Notes under the pieces: generated by a model | Seen by the model: only the letters and a program-made list of their open reading frames with translations | Databases searched by the model: none | What the model was told of the DNA's origin: nothing | NCBI GenBank assembly: GCA_902623685.1 | Contig: CACNUQ010000003.1 | Span: forward strand, 1 to 64,000 | DNA: 64,000 bases | From: an uncultured SAR86 cluster bacterium | GTDB lineage: Bacteria > Pseudomonadota > Gammaproteobacteria > Magnimaribacterales > D2472 | Reading direction: 5' to 3' | Part shown: positions 49,460 through 59,515 of the stretch, one piece after another | Layout: each line of letters begins with the position of its first letter | Numbering within the stretch: position 1 is the stretch's first letter | Position numbers and translations under genes: made by a program

Positions 49460-50176
49460 TTGAATACCGCTAATAATAGTTTAAGTACTTTATCTCAGAC
49501 AATTACAAAAGTGCTTGCGCCATTAATAGATCTTTTCAATAAAGCATTTAACTACAATAAGTATCTAGCAGGTTCTGGATTTGCAGCTTTAATTACACTT
49601 GGATTATTCTTTCTGATGGTTGCGTTGATTTCATTAGGAGACAATAGTATTCCAACAGATAATTCAAGAAAGTTAGGCGATGTAATTATGCCTGAGAGAG
49701 ACATTGATACTTTATTTGATAGTGTTGATAAACCTGAAGAGCCCGATCAACAGCCTGAAGACATTGCTCAACCTGAATTAGATTTAGCGCCCTTGGCTGG
49801 GGTTGATGTAAGTCTTCCAAAGCCAAAAACTAATTTCGCTGGAAGCGGATCATTTTTTAGAGATGGGGAATATATCCCATTATTTAAAGTCACGCCTATA
49901 TATCCTAGAAGGGCTCAAGAAAGAGGAATAATGGGATATGCAGTTGTTGCATTCACAATTACTGAGACCGGTACAGTTGAAAATGCAGTCCCTCTAGAAG
50001 GTATGTGTGGCGATCCAACAAATCCTGAAACAGTTTACAGACAATGTTCTATATTTAATTCAGCAGCATCACGGGCAGCATTAAAATTGAAATATAAGCC
50101 TAAAATAGTTGATGGGAAGGCAGTAAGGGTGGATGATGTCCCTCATAAGTTTACTTTTATACTTGAGGAAAGCTAA
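49460..50176 (+). CDS. tonB: TonB-family energy transducer (TTG start)
   Basis: Single TM, Pro-rich linker, PLFKVTPIYPRRAQERGIMGYAVVAFTITETGTVENA. Confidence 0.9.
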   Translation: MNTANNSLSTLSQTITKVLAPLIDLFNKAFNYNKYLAGSGFAALITLGLFFLMVALISLGDNSIPTDNSRKLGDVIMPERDIDTLFDSVDKPEEPDQQPEDIAQPELDLAPLAGVDVSLPKPKTNFAGSGSFFRDGEYIPLFKVTPIYPRRAQERGIMGYAVVAFTITETGTVENAVPLEGMCGDPTNPETVYRQCSIFNSAASRAALKLKYKPKIVDGKAVRVDDVPHKFTFILEES

Positions 50177-51657
50177 TGAGCAAATTTTTTAGCAGTATAT
50201 TTTCTGTATTATTGATTTCTTCTTTTATGTTTGGACCTTCGACTCTATTTGCCCAAAGTTATTCTGATGAAGGAAAAAAACAAGAAAAAAGAACATATAA
50301 AAAAGCTAGAGTGCTCACATCTAAAACCGCTAAAAAAGTAGTTAAAGTAGTTGAGGCGCTTGAAAGACAAAAAGTAGTTAAAGTTCCAGATCCTGAAAAT
50401 AAAGGTAAGTTTATTGAAAAAGAGGAAGATGATCCTGATTGGAATGAAGCAAAAAGAATCTTAACAGAGCTTTTAAATGAAAGAGGCGATTTAAAAAGTT
50501 ATGATCGCTCTGTCATGTGGAATTACTGGGGTTATATATATTTTAGTGAAGAGGATTATGATCAGGCCATGTATGCATATGAGCAGCTCTTAAAAGAGCC
50601 AGAGGCAACTATACCTCTTCGAACCGCATCTTTACTAACACTTGCACAATTAAACCTTGTAAAAGCGAACTGGGATAAAGGCATACGTCTAATTCTTCAG
50701 TGGATGGATGAAGTAGAAAAGGTAACCGCTCAATCACATTATCTTCTTGCTTCTGCATATTTCCAAAAAGAAGATTATGTAAGGGCTCGTTCATCTATGG
50801 AAGAGGCTATAAGACTTGCTGAAGAAGAAGGTTATCGCCCAAAAGAAAATTGGTATGTTCTCCTAGCAGCTTGCTTTAATGAGTTGAAAGATAAAAAAGT
50901 TATTAGTGCTACATTTGCACTAGAGCAACAATTAGTCATTTATGAAATCCTAGTAAATTACTATCCTAAAAAGCTTTATTTCTTACAGTTAGGTGGAACT
51001 TATCAACAAATGGATAGAGAAGAGGATTATATGATCACCCTCAAAGCTGCTTTTAACAAAGACCTTCTTGATAAAGAAGGTGAATATTTAGCTTTAGCTC
51101 AATTGCTCCTTCTTAGCAAAAATCCTTATTGGGCAGCACAGGTGCTTGTGGCTGGTCAAAACAAAAAAGTAACTATTAAAGATGAAAAAACTGGTGAAGA
51201 ATCAACAGTAGCTGTAGTTAAAGACACTGAAAAAAATCTAAAACTTTTGGCTGATTCTTGGAGAATGGCCCAAGAGATCGACAAAGCAATACCTGTGCTT
51301 GAGCAGGCTGCAAAAATGTCAAAAGAGGGTGAAACATATATATTATTAGGCAACTTATATTTATTTGAAGATAGGATAGAGGATTCAATTAGAGCCATAC
51401 AGGCTGGTCTTAAAAAAGGTAAAGTCAAAAGTGTTTCTCAATCTCAACTAGTTTTGGGGCAAGCTTACTTTGAAATGGAAAATTTTGAAGAAGCTAAAAA
51501 ACAGTTTAGGGCTGCTGCTAGAGATAAAGATAAACGAATTAAAAAGACAGCTAATTCATGGATAAAATATGCTGAAAATGAAGAAGTAAGAGTCAAAAAT
51601 CTTGCATTAAGAAGAGATTTTATCCAGCAATCAAAAGCAAAAGAAGCTAAATCTTAA
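50176..51657 (+). CDS. Exported tetratricopeptide-repeat protein
   Basis: Signal peptide; multiple TPR-like repeats; end of TonB2 operon. Confidence 0.85.
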   Translation: MSKFFSSIFSVLLISSFMFGPSTLFAQSYSDEGKKQEKRTYKKARVLTSKTAKKVVKVVEALERQKVVKVPDPENKGKFIEKEEDDPDWNEAKRILTELLNERGDLKSYDRSVMWNYWGYIYFSEEDYDQAMYAYEQLLKEPEATIPLRTASLLTLAQLNLVKANWDKGIRLILQWMDEVEKVTAQSHYLLASAYFQKEDYVRARSSMEEAIRLAEEEGYRPKENWYVLLAACFNELKDKKVISATFALEQQLVIYEILVNYYPKKLYFLQLGGTYQQMDREEDYMITLKAAFNKDLLDKEGEYLALAQLLLLSKNPYWAAQVLVAGQNKKVTIKDEKTGEESTVAVVKDTEKNLKLLADSWRMAQEIDKAIPVLEQAAKMSKEGETYILLGNLYLFEDRIEDSIRAIQAGLKKGKVKSVSQSQLVLGQAYFEMENFEEAKKQFRAAARDKDKRIKKTANSWIKYAENEEVRVKNLALRRDFIQQSKAKEAKS

Positions 51658-52157
51658 TTTTTTAAATAGGTTTCAACTGAGAAATCATACTCATTGTCTT
51701 CATCCTGTATAAAGGACTCATTTGAAATCATTCTCCATTTATCAAGATCAATGCTTGGATAAAACACATCTCCATTGATATCACAATCAACCCTTGTGAG
51801 AACTAATTTATTTACTAGATTAATGCTATCTTTAAAAATGTACCCACCGCCAATTAATACAATCTCTTCAACTAAGCTATTTTCCCTGTTCCAGTTTCTT
51901 GCCTCAGAAATTGCTTGTTCTAATGAATTTACTACTTGAACTTCACTTGTTGATGAGATTGTTGAGGATATAACAATATTTTTTCTATTTGGTAGCGGTC
52001 TGCCAATTGATTCAAATGTTTTCCTTCCCATTACAATGACTTTGTTTTGAGTATAAGCACTAAAGTGTTGAAGGTCTTTCTTTAATCTCCATGGCAAATC
52101 ATTGTCCACGCCTATTACATTGTTATTAGATAATGCTACTAAATGTGAAATTATCAT
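51654..52157 (-). CDS. folA: Dihydrofolate reductase
   Basis: [49 protein letters not shown]. Confidence 0.95.
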   Translation of the reverse strand: [167 protein letters not shown]

Positions 52158-52162
52158 TTTAT

Positions 52163-53029
52163 CTATATTGCCATTTTTGCTTTTAAAGCTGGGTGAGATT
52201 CATAGCCTTCTAAAATAAAGTCACTTACAGAACAATTTTTTAACGCGTCGATTGACTCTAGCTGAGGCATTACAAGTTTTGGAAGTTTTTTAGGTGTTCT
52301 TGTTAGCTGTTCTTTAACTTGCTCCAAACTATTCTTATAAATATGCGCATCTCCAAATGTATGAATAAATTCTCCTGGAACAAGATTCAAGATATTTGCC
52401 AAAATGGATTGAAGCAAAGCATAGCTAGCTATATTAAATGGAACTCCTAAAAACATATCAGCGCTTCTTTGATACATGTGACATGACAAACGCCCACTTT
52501 CAGAAACGTAGAATTGAGACATAACATGACATGGGGGTAGCGCCATATAATCAAGTTGCTCGACGTTCCATGCACTCAATATATGTCTTCTTCCATAGGG
52601 ATTAGATTTAATGTCATAAAGCAATTTTTTAATTTGATCAACTCCGCTCCAATTTCTCCATTGAACTCCATATACTGGGCCAAGTTTTTTTGTAATATCA
52701 TTATTTTCATAACCAAGATCAACTCCTTGGTTGTCTGCATTATCTGTCCAAATGGTAGAAAATTTACTTAAATCAGTTAGTTCAGATCGATCTTTTTCAA
52801 ATCTAATTTCAGCTAATCTACGCTCATCATCTGAACCTTCAAGAAACCATAATAATTCTGAAACTACTCCTTTCCATGCAAGTGATTTAGTTGTAACCGC
52901 AGGGAATCCATCTTTAAGATCAAAACGGATTTGATGTCCAAAAGAGGAAATTACGCCTGTTCCAGTTCTATCTCCTCGATCTTCACCATTTTTCAGTATG
53001 TAGTCTAATAGGTCAAGATATTGCTTCAT
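52163..53029 (-). CDS. thyA: Thymidylate synthase
   Basis: GEDRGDRTGTG; LPPCHVMSQFYV; RSADMFLGVPFNIASYALL. Confidence 0.95.
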   Translation of the reverse strand: MKQYLDLLDYILKNGEDRGDRTGTGVISSFGHQIRFDLKDGFPAVTTKSLAWKGVVSELLWFLEGSDDERRLAEIRFEKDRSELTDLSKFSTIWTDNADNQGVDLGYENNDITKKLGPVYGVQWRNWSGVDQIKKLLYDIKSNPYGRRHILSAWNVEQLDYMALPPCHVMSQFYVSESGRLSCHMYQRSADMFLGVPFNIASYALLQSILANILNLVPGEFIHTFGDAHIYKNSLEQVKEQLTRTPKKLPKLVMPQLESIDALKNCSVSDFILEGYESHPALKAKMAI

Positions 53030-53819
53030 TTTTCTTTAAAGATTTCATCAAAAGTAAAAGCCCAATAATTGCCATGGGAATGCTAAGAAGCTGACCCATG
53101 CTTAATTGTAATGCAACAAAACCCATGTGAGAATCAGGTTGCCTAAAGTATTCTACAAAAAATCTTATTACTCCATAACTCAGTAAAAATGTTCCACTGA
53201 TAACCCCATGCTTATTATTTTTAGCATTTACAAGCATAAGCAAAATAAAGAGAAATACACCCTCAAAAAATGCTTCATAGAGTTGCGATGGATGTCTTGT
53301 AAAACCATATGGATCTGTTGGAAAAATAAATCCCCAAGTTCCGTTAGTAGGTCTTCCAAAAAGCTCTCCATTCATAAAGTTGCCAATTCTGACCAGGCCA
53401 AGACCAATTGGCATGGCAACACATATAGAATCTGCAAGCCTAAGAAAAGATATCTTGTATTGATAGGAATAGACATACAAACTCAAAATAACTCCAATCA
53501 AACCACCATGAAAACTTAAGCCACCTTCCCATATAAAAAATAAACTCAATGGATTTGATGCTAATTGATCTAAACCATAGAAAAACATATAGCCAAATCT
53601 TCCGCCAAGCATGGCACCAAATATTAACCCATACAAAAATACAATATCATTGACTTGATCGGAAGTTAGTTTTAGTTCTTTGATTATTTGATGATTTTTT
53701 AAATACTGAAAAATAAAAATTGCAGATAGGATCCATGTAACAGCATAATATTGAATTCTAAACCAGCCAATCTCAATTAAACTTGGGTTATTAAAGAAAT
53801 CTGAAAGTTCAATGATCAA
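53013..53819 (-). CDS. lgt: Prolipoprotein diacylglyceryl transferase
   Basis: GGLSFHGGLIG; RIGNFMNGELFGRPT; RHPSQLYEAFFEG. Confidence 0.95.
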   Translation of the reverse strand: MIIELSDFFNNPSLIEIGWFRIQYYAVTWILSAIFIFQYLKNHQIIKELKLTSDQVNDIVFLYGLIFGAMLGGRFGYMFFYGLDQLASNPLSLFFIWEGGLSFHGGLIGVILSLYVYSYQYKISFLRLADSICVAMPIGLGLVRIGNFMNGELFGRPTNGTWGFIFPTDPYGFTRHPSQLYEAFFEGVFLFILLMLVNAKNNKHGVISGTFLLSYGVIRFFVEYFRQPDSHMGFVALQLSMGQLLSIPMAIIGLLLLMKSLKKNEAIS

Positions 53820-54625
53820 TTTACTATTACCAAAATACCAATCAAAATTAAAAATATCCCAAATGATATTTTAAGATTTTTCTCAGAAATAGAGTGACTT
53901 AAATTAGCGCCGACTCTAGCAGTTAATATGCTAGCTAAAGAGATTGAAATAACTGCTGGCCAAAAAACATAACCAAAAGCTCCTGGTGGAAGCATTGCTT
54001 CTGTAGATTTTCCAAAATACATATAGCCAAAAGCTCCTGCAGCAGCTATTGGAACTCCACATGCCGCTGCAGTGCCAATTCCACTGCGAATATTGAAGCC
54101 TCCGGCGATCATTAACGGCGTGGTAAATGATCCTCCCCCAATTCCAATTATAGAAGATAAGAATCCTATCCAAGACCCATGAATTGGTGTAAAAGATTTA
54201 GACAAAGTAACAAGCTTTTGATCTTTATTGGCAAGAGATTTTGTGAAGTTAGAAATCATTTCTATACCTATCACAATTAAAAAAATTGCAATAATCCACT
54301 TTAAATTTTCATTTGTAAGGGTCGCTGCATACCCTGAGCCGAGAACAGCACCCAAGACCATTCCGATGGATAAAGGAATTACCAAAGGCCATTCAACACT
54401 TCTTTTTTTATGATGAGAAAGCGCTGATGAAATTGCTGAGAAAAAAATACTTGCAAGCGATGTGCCAATGGCCATAAGAAATATAATTGAGCTCTCAAAT
54501 CCCATACCATAAAAAATAAAAATTAATGATGGAACCAATATGCTGCCACCGCCAATACCAAACATGCCGGCTAGGAGGCCAGTAAATGCTCCTAAAGATA
54601 GATAAATGAGAATTTCAATTATCAT
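53816..54625 (-). CDS. TSUP/TauE-SafE family membrane transporter
   Basis: GMFGIGGGSILVPSLIFIF and IIGIGGGSFTTPLMIAGG repeats. Confidence 0.9.
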   Translation of the reverse strand: MIIEILIYLSLGAFTGLLAGMFGIGGGSILVPSLIFIFYGMGFESSIIFLMAIGTSLASIFFSAISSALSHHKKRSVEWPLVIPLSIGMVLGAVLGSGYAATLTNENLKWIIAIFLIVIGIEMISNFTKSLANKDQKLVTLSKSFTPIHGSWIGFLSSIIGIGGGSFTTPLMIAGGFNIRSGIGTAAACGVPIAAAGAFGYMYFGKSTEAMLPPGAFGYVFWPAVISISLASILTARVGANLSHSISEKNLKISFGIFLILIGILVIVN

Positions 54626-55097
54626 AAATATTTATATATTTTGGAAGAAATTCAATTAATACATTTCTATAAACTTCTCGTTTAAATGGCACAACATTTG
54701 TTAAAGCAAACCAGTAAGAAGACCATCTATAGTCAATAAATTCTTGAGGGATTTGATTTGAGAGATTTATTTTGAGCTCATCTTTAGCTTTGAGTAAATA
54801 CCATTTTTGCTTTTGACCACTGAAATTCTTTAAACTTTTAGGTCTTGGTTTATATCCTTTAGGTATGTCGTAATGATACCAATGCTTAGTTCTTGCGATC
54901 ACTCTTACTTGTTGCTTTTTAATTCCAACCTCCTCGTACAATTCTCGATAAGCAGCATCTAAGTTTTTCTCGCCAACATCAATACCACCTTGAGGAAATT
55001 GCCAAGCGCTTTTATCCTTTCTTTTGCAAATCAACAACTGATTATTTTCATTTAATACAATCAAGCCAACATTTTTTCTGTAACGTTTATCATTCAT
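54615..55097 (-). CDS. rppH: RNA pyrophosphohydrolase (Nudix)
   Basis: YRKNVGLIVLNENNQLLICKR; WQFPQGGIDVGEKNLDAAYRELYEEVG. Confidence 0.95.
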   Translation of the reverse strand: MNDKRYRKNVGLIVLNENNQLLICKRKDKSAWQFPQGGIDVGEKNLDAAYRELYEEVGIKKQQVRVIARTKHWYHYDIPKGYKPRPKSLKNFSGQKQKWYLLKAKDELKINLSNQIPQEFIDYRWSSYWFALTNVVPFKREVYRNVLIEFLPKYINIYDN

Positions 55098-55113
55098 GTT
55101 AGATTAACCCCTT

Positions 55114-55782
55114 ATGAGCAAGCCTGATTTAGCTATCTTTGATTTAGATAATACCATTCTAAATGGAGATTCAGATTATTCGATGATTAATTACTTGATA
55201 GATATTAATCTCCTTGGTAAAAATGCTAAGTTAAAAAATGAGCAATTTATTCAAGATTATCAGCGGGGACAATTAGATTTTAATCAATATACTAATTTTG
55301 CTCTAAAGCCATATATAGGCATGACACAAAAAGAGATCAACGAAATTATCATGCCATTTGTAGAAAATATAATTGAACCAATGATAAATATTTTTGCTTT
55401 AAAACTATTGCATGAACATTATGAAAAGGAGCATAAATTATTGCTGGCAAGTGCAACAAACGAACTCATTGTAAAGCCAATAGCTAAAAGGTTAGAAATT
55501 AAAAATGTTATAGCTACAAAAGTAGAGTTCAAAAATAATAAATGTACAGGCGAGTTTATCCCTCCGTCTGCTTTGGGAGAAGGCAAGTTGCAATTAGTTA
55601 AATCTTGGATGAAGTATAAGCAACGCAATAGTTTTTCTAGAGTAACTTTTTACTCGGATTCAATTAATGATTTGCCTCTGTTAGAAGCAGTTGAATTTCC
55701 TATAGCAGTTAATCCAGACCAAACACTTGAAGAGATAGCGAGAGATAGAGGATGGAAAATTATTACCTTGCCAAGAATCTAA
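55114..55782 (+). CDS. HAD-IB family phosphatase (SerB-like)
   Basis: LAIFDLDNTILNGDSD; LASATNELIVKPIAKRL; YSDSINDLPLLEAV. Confidence 0.9.
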   Translation: MSKPDLAIFDLDNTILNGDSDYSMINYLIDINLLGKNAKLKNEQFIQDYQRGQLDFNQYTNFALKPYIGMTQKEINEIIMPFVENIIEPMINIFALKLLHEHYEKEHKLLLASATNELIVKPIAKRLEIKNVIATKVEFKNNKCTGEFIPPSALGEGKLQLVKSWMKYKQRNSFSRVTFYSDSINDLPLLEAVEFPIAVNPDQTLEEIARDRGWKIITLPRI

Positions 55783-55798
55783 AATTCAATTACTCTAC

Positions 55799-55815
55799 AT
55801 GAGAATCATTCTCAT
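55799..55815 (+). promoter_or_regulatory. Fur-box-like palindrome upstream of FTR1
   Basis: ATGAGAATCATTCTCAT, 8-1-8 perfect inverted repeat resembling the Fur consensus, 12 bp before the FTR1 ATG. Confidence 0.75.
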
Positions 55816-55827
55816 TAAGGAAAAAAA

Positions 55828-56670
55828 ATGGCTGAATTTATAATTGTATTCAGAGAAGTCTTAGAGGCATCACTTGTTGTTGGAATTATTTATTTGATTA
55901 TTGAAAAAACTAATCAAACTTCTCATTTTGTCAAGCTTTGGTACGCTGTTTTTGTCTCAATATTGGCGAGTATTCTTGTAGGGTTTATTGTAATTCAAGC
56001 TAAAAATTCACTAGGAAATGACTCTACTCAAGCTTTATTTGAGGCTATTTTTTTATATCTAACTGCTTTTTTAATCTGGTATGTTATTTTTTGGTTGTCT
56101 AAGAATGTCAGTGATAAAAAAGTTATAGAGGGACAAGCCCTAAATGCAATGGAGTTATCTTCATGGGGGATATTTTTTGTTGTATTTTTTGCAATTTTAC
56201 GAGAAGGTTTTGAGACTGCCGTATTTCTAATTTCTAGCTTTTCTATCACAGGCACTTTTTCTTATTTAGGATTTTTTACCGGTGCCTTATTAGCAATATT
56301 GATCGGATATTTAATTGTTGCTCAGGGCAGAAAAATCAATTTACGAAGTGTATTTAAATATACAACACTATTATTAGTTTTTCTGTCTGCAGGAATGATT
56401 GCATATGGCACTCATGAAGCTGAAGAATATCTCGTTAAGTCTGATCAAATTGAAAAATCTTCTATAACTCGTGTTTGGAATATCCTTGAACCTACACAAT
56501 CAATAGATACTGGACAAACAATTTATCATCCTTTGCATGACAAGGGCTCAATTGGAATATTCTTAAAAGGTTTTTTTGGATACAACAGTAATCCTAATAT
56601 TCCTGAGGTAATTCTATGGATTGTAGCTTTATTTTTTGGCCTGAATATGTGGAGGCGCTTTTACTTCTAA
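55828..56670 (+). CDS. FTR1-family iron permease
   Basis: FREVLEASLVVGI and LREGFETAVFL (two REXXE motifs), 7 TM-like segments. Confidence 0.9.
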   Translation: MAEFIIVFREVLEASLVVGIIYLIIEKTNQTSHFVKLWYAVFVSILASILVGFIVIQAKNSLGNDSTQALFEAIFLYLTAFLIWYVIFWLSKNVSDKKVIEGQALNAMELSSWGIFFVVFFAILREGFETAVFLISSFSITGTFSYLGFFTGALLAILIGYLIVAQGRKINLRSVFKYTTLLLVFLSAGMIAYGTHEAEEYLVKSDQIEKSSITRVWNILEPTQSIDTGQTIYHPLHDKGSIGIFLKGFFGYNSNPNIPEVILWIVALFFGLNMWRRFYF

Positions 56671-56671
56671 A

Positions 56672-57562
56672 TTAAGAGTCAACACGATCCATATTTTTAA
56701 TCGCCTTATTCATTTGTCTCTCGCGCGAAGAATGTTCGTTAATAACTTTTAGCATCGCATCAGCCTTCTTTTGAAGCTCAGCAGTGGAACCGCTAAAATT
56801 TTCAAATTCTTTTTTCAGTTTACCAAATTCTGTCATGATCTCACTTGCCTTTTCATTTATTGCAAGAGTTCTAAAACCCATATGAACACTAATTAGATAT
56901 GCCGCAAGAGAATTCGGACCCATTATTAATACTCTATTATCTCTAAATATTTGCTCTCTGATATCACTTATTGAGTCTATTAATTGCATCAAGGATTCGC
57001 TAGGAATAAACATGATTCCCAATTCAATGGTTATTCCTGATTGAATATATTTACTATTGATATCATTCGCATCATTAATTATATGTCTTCGAATTGCATC
57101 TATTGCTGTTTTTATTGATTGAGAATCGCTGCTGTCCACAGCAGATAAATAATTATCATAAAGACCAGAAGGGAATTTTGCATCGATTGGTAAAAGAAGA
57201 CCCTCAGGTAGTTTAATTGCAAATTCAACTCTTTTACCGGATCCACTTATAACTTCAGCATTTTCAATAAATTGATTTGGATGAAAAATATCTTTAATTA
57301 TTGCATCTAAGGCCCATTCCCCAAATGTCCCAGCTAGCGCTCCTCCGGATAAATACCTATTCAGTTTGCTTAGTGGATCTTGAAAAGATTTAATTTCATC
57401 AGATAGATTAGATAGTTTCGTTTCTTGCCTCTCAACTGCTTTATCTAAATCTCTCAAGGACTCATTTGAATCTGAACTTTGCGAACTATCTTTAATATTG
57501 AGATATATTAATAGTCCTAAAAGCAGGATTATTATGATTAAAAGAATCCATATATATGCCAC
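56672..57562 (-). CDS. rmuC: RmuC-family DNA recombination protein
   Basis: GTFGEWALDAIIKDI; LLPIDAKFPSGLYDNYL; ELGIMFIPSESLMQL; ILMGPNSLAAYLI. Confidence 0.9.
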   Translation of the reverse strand: MAYIWILLIIIILLLGLLIYLNIKDSSQSSDSNESLRDLDKAVERQETKLSNLSDEIKSFQDPLSKLNRYLSGGALAGTFGEWALDAIIKDIFHPNQFIENAEVISGSGKRVEFAIKLPEGLLLPIDAKFPSGLYDNYLSAVDSSDSQSIKTAIDAIRRHIINDANDINSKYIQSGITIELGIMFIPSESLMQLIDSISDIREQIFRDNRVLIMGPNSLAAYLISVHMGFRTLAINEKASEIMTEFGKLKKEFENFSGSTAELQKKADAMLKVINEHSSRERQMNKAIKNMDRVDS

Positions 57563-57611
57563 TTATAAGTTTATCCTATAAAATATATTTTTTAATACAC
57601 TCAATGATACT

Positions 57612-58814
57612 ATGGATGAATCTCTAGAATCGAAATTTACCTCCTTAAAAGCTAAAAATCTCAAAATTGATTTAACACGTGGAAAGCCAGGAACTGATCA
57701 GTTAGACCTCTCAAATCAACTTTTAACTAGCAATGTTTCATCTGAAAGCCATAGTGGAGTTGATGTCCGTAACTATGGCCATCCCCTAGGTATACCTGAG
57801 GCCAGAGAGCTTGGTGCAGAATTAATGTCAGCCACCATAGAAAACACCTTAGTTGGAGAGCAATCAAGTTTATTGCTTATTTACCAACTTATTCTTGCTA
57901 ATTATCTTTTTGGCATTGAAAGGCCATGGAAGGATCAAGAAGATGTAGCATTTGTCTGTCCCGTTCCCGGTTTTGATAGGCATTTCAGATTGTTAGATGA
58001 TTTTGATATCAAAATGTTGCCCGTTCCTTTAACAGGATCAGGAGTTGATATTGAAAAATTCAAAGAGCTGCTTGAAGAAAATACAAATATTAAAGGAATA
58101 ATGTGTGTGCCAAGGCATTCAAACCCATCAGGTGATATCTATTCAGATGAAAATATTTCTGAGCTTTTACAACTTGGAAAGGAATACTCTAGTGAATTTT
58201 TATTTATTTTTGATAATGCTTATCTGCTTCATGATTTTTTGCCTTCAGCAAATCAAACACCAGTGTGGGATCTTGCTAAACAAAATAATGTTTTAGATCA
58301 GACAGCAATATTTTGCTCATTCTCTAAGGTAACATTTGGCAGTGGAGGCTTATCATTTGCAGCTGCTGGAACTAAGCTTTTTAGTCTCTTGGTAAAGCAG
58401 AGATCTTCTATGATTGTCTCATCTGATAAGGTAAATCAACTTCGTCATACAGAATTTTTAAAAAATAAAGATGATGTTGTAAGCCATATGCAAAAGCATG
58501 CAGAATTAGTTAAACCAAAATTTGAAGTCGCTTTTAATGCTTTGGATTCTTTAAATCCAGAAATAGGCAATTACAAAAAACCTACTGGCGGATATTTCAT
58601 TTCCTACAACACAAATAAACCTATTGCCAAAAGAGTTATAGCTTTGTGCGAAGAGGCTGGAGTTCTCATCACTCCTGCAGGCTCTACATATCCTCACTTC
58701 AATGATCCAGCAGATTCAAATATTAGACTGGCACCGACCTTCTTGAGTCTTGAGGATTTAAAGCAAGCAATGGAGGTTTTCACCACTGCCTTGCAGATAG
58801 CTTTTCAGGAATAA
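57612..58814 (+). CDS. Aminotransferase class I/II (Aminotran_MocR/PF12897-like)
   Basis: LTRGKPGTDQLDLS; CVPRHSNPSGDIYSDE; FCSFSKVTFGSGGLSF. Confidence 0.85.
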   Translation: MDESLESKFTSLKAKNLKIDLTRGKPGTDQLDLSNQLLTSNVSSESHSGVDVRNYGHPLGIPEARELGAELMSATIENTLVGEQSSLLLIYQLILANYLFGIERPWKDQEDVAFVCPVPGFDRHFRLLDDFDIKMLPVPLTGSGVDIEKFKELLEENTNIKGIMCVPRHSNPSGDIYSDENISELLQLGKEYSSEFLFIFDNAYLLHDFLPSANQTPVWDLAKQNNVLDQTAIFCSFSKVTFGSGGLSFAAAGTKLFSLLVKQRSSMIVSSDKVNQLRHTEFLKNKDDVVSHMQKHAELVKPKFEVAFNALDSLNPEIGNYKKPTGGYFISYNTNKPIAKRVIALCEEAGVLITPAGSTYPHFNDPADSNIRLAPTFLSLEDLKQAMEVFTTALQIAFQE

Positions 58815-58815
58815 C

Positions 58816-59160
58816 TTAGTTAACTGCTCTAGTCAACGGCACAAATTTACCATCTTCAAAGTGAGAAAATAAATTTTTAATTTCAGGATGTTTTGGTAAT
58901 TCTTCTGTTGCATCATCGAGTAAGTTTTGCTCAGAAACGTAAGCAATATAAAAGATTTGGCCGTTCTCAGCGAAGAGATGATAAAAAGGCTGATTTTTTT
59001 TAGGGCGGATTGCGGCAGGAATAGATTGATACCATTCCTCAGTATTATTAAATTCAGGATCTACATCGAATATAACGCCGCGAAAATCCAAAAAACGATG
59101 CTTAACAACTGCACCGATGGCAAATTTTGTTTCAACCAACTCTTGCTTTATATTATCCAT
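58816..59160 (-). CDS. hspQ: Heat shock protein HspQ
   Basis: FAIGAVVKHRFLDFRGVIFDVDPEF...QPFYHLFAENGQ...YVSEQNLLDD. Confidence 0.9.
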   Translation of the reverse strand: MDNIKQELVETKFAIGAVVKHRFLDFRGVIFDVDPEFNNTEEWYQSIPAAIRPKKNQPFYHLFAENGQIFYIAYVSEQNLLDDATEELPKHPEIKNLFSHFEDGKFVPLTRAVN

Positions 59161-59197
59161 ATGCTTTTGTTAATCATATCAAACTTTGGAGCGAATC

Positions 59198-59515
59198 ATG
59201 TTAGTAACCAGTACACCATCAATTGAGGGCAAACAAATTCAAACTTACCTTGGGATTGTTATGGGCAGTACTGTAAGAGCTAGACATTTAGGTACAGACA
59301 TATTGGCATCCCTAAAAAATATTGTTGGCGGAGAGCTCAAAAGCTATTCAATTCTATTATCACAGGCTAGAAAAGAGGCGATGGACAGGATGATTAAAAG
59401 TGCAGAGGATATGGGTGCTGATGCAGTCGTTAATTTTAGGTATGAAACATCAACGATTGCATCCGCCGCATCAGAAGTCATAGCCTATGGCACAGCGATT
59501 AAATTTGACGATTAA
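59198..59515 (+). CDS. YbjQ/UPF0145-family protein
   Basis: GIVMGSTVRARHLGTDILASLKNIVGGELKSYS; DAVVNFRYETSTI. Confidence 0.9.
   Translation: MLVTSTPSIEGKQIQTYLGIVMGSTVRARHLGTDILASLKNIVGGELKSYSILLSQARKEAMDRMIKSAEDMGADAVVNFRYETSTIASAASEVIAYGTAIKFDD

Noticed and set aside
50281-50400. Repeated AAAGTAGTTAAAGT-like words in the TPR gene
   Set aside because: Reflects Lys/Val-rich coding (KVVKVVE, KVVKVPD) rather than a DNA repeat element.
53208-53519. 103-aa plus-strand ORF antisense to lgt
   Set aside because: Shadow ORF opposite a conserved gene.
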